Below, piece after piece: positions 62,001 to 64,000 of a stretch of DNA of 64,000 nucleotides (position 1 is the first letter of the stretch; every line of letters starts with the position of its first letter). Source of the DNA: Geosiphon pyriformis (taxonomy: Eukaryota; Glomeromycota; Glomeromycetes; Archaeosporales; Geosiphonaceae); NCBI GenBank assembly GCA_016748015.1, contig JAAOMT010000439.1, positions 590,231 to 654,230 of the forward strand. Reading direction: 5' to 3'. A model generated the notes under the pieces. It searched no databases and had not been told where the DNA came from. It saw only the letters and a program-made list of their open reading frames with translations. A program made the position numbers and the translations under genes.

Positions 62001-63761
62001 TTGTGCTGGGCTCCACTGAATCCTTTTTAATATCCTGTTAAGTTAAGAGTGAACACTTTAAACAATTTTCTGGTGGGTGTGGTTTGTATATTTCTTGACA
62101 ACAAGCTATCTTTGGATAACAGGCTTTCTTGTGCTTTTTGCTCTTCTGACCATTTCCCAATGTCATTGGTATTGGATGATTCTTTGTATTTCAATGTGGT
62201 TTGCTTCTTGAAAATTGCTGGTGTGGCATATGGTGACCAACTTCTGGACAAAAATGGTTTGGTTGTTAGTTGGCATACGTTTCGCCGATGGAAAAGGCTT
62301 GGTTCTAGAGGCCCTGTGCCTTTATGGTTTTTGAAGGCCTCTACTCACTTGAATAACTGTTTGCATGCTCCCTCTCTTGCGAGTTTAACTTCTGTCTGTG
62401 CCAGTGTTTTAGATTCGACGTCTTTTGCTGATATTTGTGAAGAGATTCATGAATTGTGGGCTAATGAGATTGATGTTTATACTGATGGTTCTCTTAGGGG
62501 CTTGGGTACGTTTCAGGTAGTGTGTGGTGCTGCTGCTTATTTTCCTAGCTTGAACAAAGATTTAGGAGTGAAGGTACATGGTGTGCTGTCTTCGACCCTG
62601 GCTGAGTTACAGGCTGTTGCCTTGGCTCTGGAGTGTGTTCCTGCCTCTGTTTCAGTGGCTTTGTACACAGATAGTCAAGCGGCTATTGATGCATGTGTGG
62701 CCGAATTGAGTTTCTTGCAGCCAGATTGTCACAATAGTTGTTGGATAGAAAGGTGCCATGTGGTTGATTTGATTAAATCCAAAGATCTGACTGTCCATTG
62801 GATCAAAGTCAGAGGTCATGCTGGCATTGCTGGTAATATTGTGGCTAACGCTTTTGCTGAACAAGCTGCACACTCTAGGGTTTCTCTCCCTATCAGGATT
62901 GATTGTAGATATGTGGTTGCTGATGGCAGGCCGGTTTTTGGTAATGCCCGCTATTTTGTGCATGACATTTTTCATTTCATTTACAAGTTTCAGTGGGAGG
63001 TGGGTCCTGGCCAAGGAGTTTTGTCTTGTTTGTTTGGTTTGGTTGTCGATTGGAATAGTACTGCTTTAGTTTGGCACCCTGACTCTCATATGCTCTCTGG
63101 GAGTACGTGTCAAGCCACTGCTGCTCTTCATATATACTTTATGAAAGCCGTTCATTTCAGGTTGCTTGTTGCTGTTCGAAAGAGATTGTATAATAAGGAT
63201 TACCCTGGTGTGTCATGTCTACTTTGTGGTGATGTGAAACTCCCCGATCACGGCTTTACTTGTGTTAAGGATGCTTCTGTGCAGTTGGATATTTTGGGTA
63301 ACTTTGGTGGTTTGTGGAAAACTCTGATGGGTCTTGATCTATTGTCATCTTCTTTTGTGCTGCGAGATCTCTCTCTGGGGGTGTCTGATGTTGGTTTGTA
63401 TTCGATTTTTTGCAAGGGATTTGTTCTCAAGAGTTGGATGGATGAGGCCATTGCTTCTTTCGGTAACAAGAAAAAAGTGGTCTTTGTGGTGATGGATTTC
63501 GTCCGTCATTTGGCTGAGAGTTATAGGACAAACCTCTGGCTTTTTAGAACTAAGTTCAGATCTGACATGAAGAGGTGTGATTTGATTGGTGATAACATTG
63601 TTGTGACCAGTGCTCTTGGTGTGGGTGCTCTGCCTCTCTCAGTTGGTGCAGTCTGTCTTACTGGTGTGTTGGATTCTCTTGATGTCAGTTTTGGTTTTAG
63701 GGATAGGTTCTTGTTTTTTTTTGGTGCTGTTCATAGAATTAGTGTTTCTATAAGTGTATAG
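59076..63761 (+). pseudogene. LINE-5 ORF2 (endonuclease, RT, RNase H, CCHC), six stops, no frameshift
   Basis: 1561 residues in one frame from ATG 59076. Endonuclease: YNIRGMNN, METKL, SGDFNED, LDYILIS and NTDHLAV. RT: DDKAAGLFGI, IPKPYDWDGIL, LVLQDMHKVYDSVGW, DDLDQGEVFSPFLW and AFVDDTIWV (intact pair near 61381), then YLGIFL. RNase H: VYTDGSLRG, LAELQAVAL, YTDSQAAID and RGHAGIAGN, followed by ANAFA where LINE-1 has ADTLA, so the last catalytic Asp is Asn. Finger CLLCGDVKLPDHGFTC near 63220. Stops: TAG 60480, TGA 60492, TAG 60672, TAG 60768, TAA 61749, TAA 62028. The final 570 codons are open. Confidence 0.9.
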
Positions 63762-63789
63762 TGTTGTCTTAATTGGCTTGAGTGGCCAG

Positions 63790-64000
63790 TGTTATGGTTT
63801 AAGAATTTAGCAAAAAGAATCATAAAAATAATACAAACTATTCAATCATAATATAGCACAGTAATAATCTTAGAAAGGTAATGATTAACATAGTAGCAAA
63901 CACCATCTTGTGATAGTGGCAAGCACCAGTTCACAATAGCAGCCAACACCAACTGGTGATAGCAGCAAACACCAGGTTGAAATATCAAAAAGAAAGTATT
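63790..64000. repeat. Start of an LTR-like element inserted in the LINE-5 3' UTR
   Basis: The LINE 3' UTR breaks off and TGTTATGGTTTAAG begins, the TGTTA start seen in the other LTRs of this window. It holds about four ~23-bp units of the form TAGCAGCAAACACCA at 63891-63983. The element continues beyond the window, so its type and strand are open. Confidence 0.5.
63891..63983. repeat. Degenerate ~23-bp tandem repeat
   Basis: About four head-to-tail units built on TAGCAGCAAACACCA followed by CTGGTGA or a variant. CACCA and TGGTG within a unit form small inverted repeats. Confidence 0.7.

Larger units (their letters stand above)
57079..63789 (+). mobile_element. LINE-5: best preserved non-LTR retrotransposon copy
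   Basis: It starts AACTTTTTTCTCTC like its relatives, has both ORFs in unbroken frames (stops only), and keeps the intact ATGA junction. Its 3' UTR stops after GAGTGGCCAG at 63789, where an LTR-like sequence takes over, so the tail and right target duplication are outside the window or lost. Confidence 0.9.

Noticed and set aside
2577-63761. TGA as a Trp codon (alternative genetic code)
   Set aside because: TAG also replaces Trp in the same genes, CAG and CGA codons are also converted to stops, and frameshifts and catalytic losses are present. The aminolevulinate synthase exon needs no recoding. This is decay.
62049-63761. 570-codon open frame as an independent gene
   Set aside because: It is the C-terminal third of LINE-5 ORF2, in the same frame as the upstream RT.

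Overview
The window is a transposon cluster from a very AT-rich eukaryotic nuclear genome, most likely an arbuscular mycorrhizal fungus of the Rhizophagus type. This is inferred from the fungal-type 5-aminolevulinate synthase N-terminus at the left edge, A+T spacers with almost no G or C, RNase H-carrying LINEs, and Ty3/Gypsy elements that carry a dUTPase. The only host gene seen is the first exon of that synthase (minus strand, 89-508). I see no tRNA, rRNA, CRISPR array or bacterial-type operon.

Layout: 1-508 host exon; 509-2460 AT-rich spacer ending in a worn LTR relic; 2464-9290 LINE-1 (+); 9800-16634 LINE-2 (+); 16644-19540 AT-rich spacer with a second LTR relic and a 36-bp tandem duplication; 19551-27385 LINE-3 (-), interrupted by a well-preserved solo LTR (22883-23863); 28458-46154 an old, AT-saturated Ty3/Gypsy element (here G1, minus strand) whose two LTRs are still alignable; 34560-44734 a younger Ty3/Gypsy element (here G2, plus strand) nested inside G1; 47870-54760 LINE-4 (+); 55177 to about 55480 the 3' end of a worn LINE (-); 57079-63789 LINE-5 (+), the best preserved; 63790-64000 the start of another LTR-like sequence inserted into the LINE-5 3' UTR.

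The LINEs share one plan. ORF1 has an RRM-like fold, a CCHC knuckle and C-terminal coiled coils. ORF2 has an APE-type endonuclease, a reverse transcriptase, an RNase H and a C-terminal CCHC finger. The two ORFs overlap by four bases (ATGA), suggesting translation by termination-reinitiation. Every copy is dead through premature stops, mostly TGG to TGA or TAG, with a few frameshifts. LINE-2, -3 and -4 keep target-site duplications. LINE-2 and LINE-3 share five premature stops and an Asp-to-Asn change at the first catalytic position of the RT, yet have different target-site duplications, so a broken master may have been mobilised in trans.

G2 is one long gag-pol frame (Gag, CCHC, protease, a Cys-rich region, dUTPase, RT, RNase H), then a frame change, integrase, and an extra helical ORF next to the 3' LTR. 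No new defence-like or metabolic system was found. The most unusual features are the Cys-rich/dUTPase insertion in G2, the shared lesions in LINE-2/-3, and the two-layer Gypsy nest.
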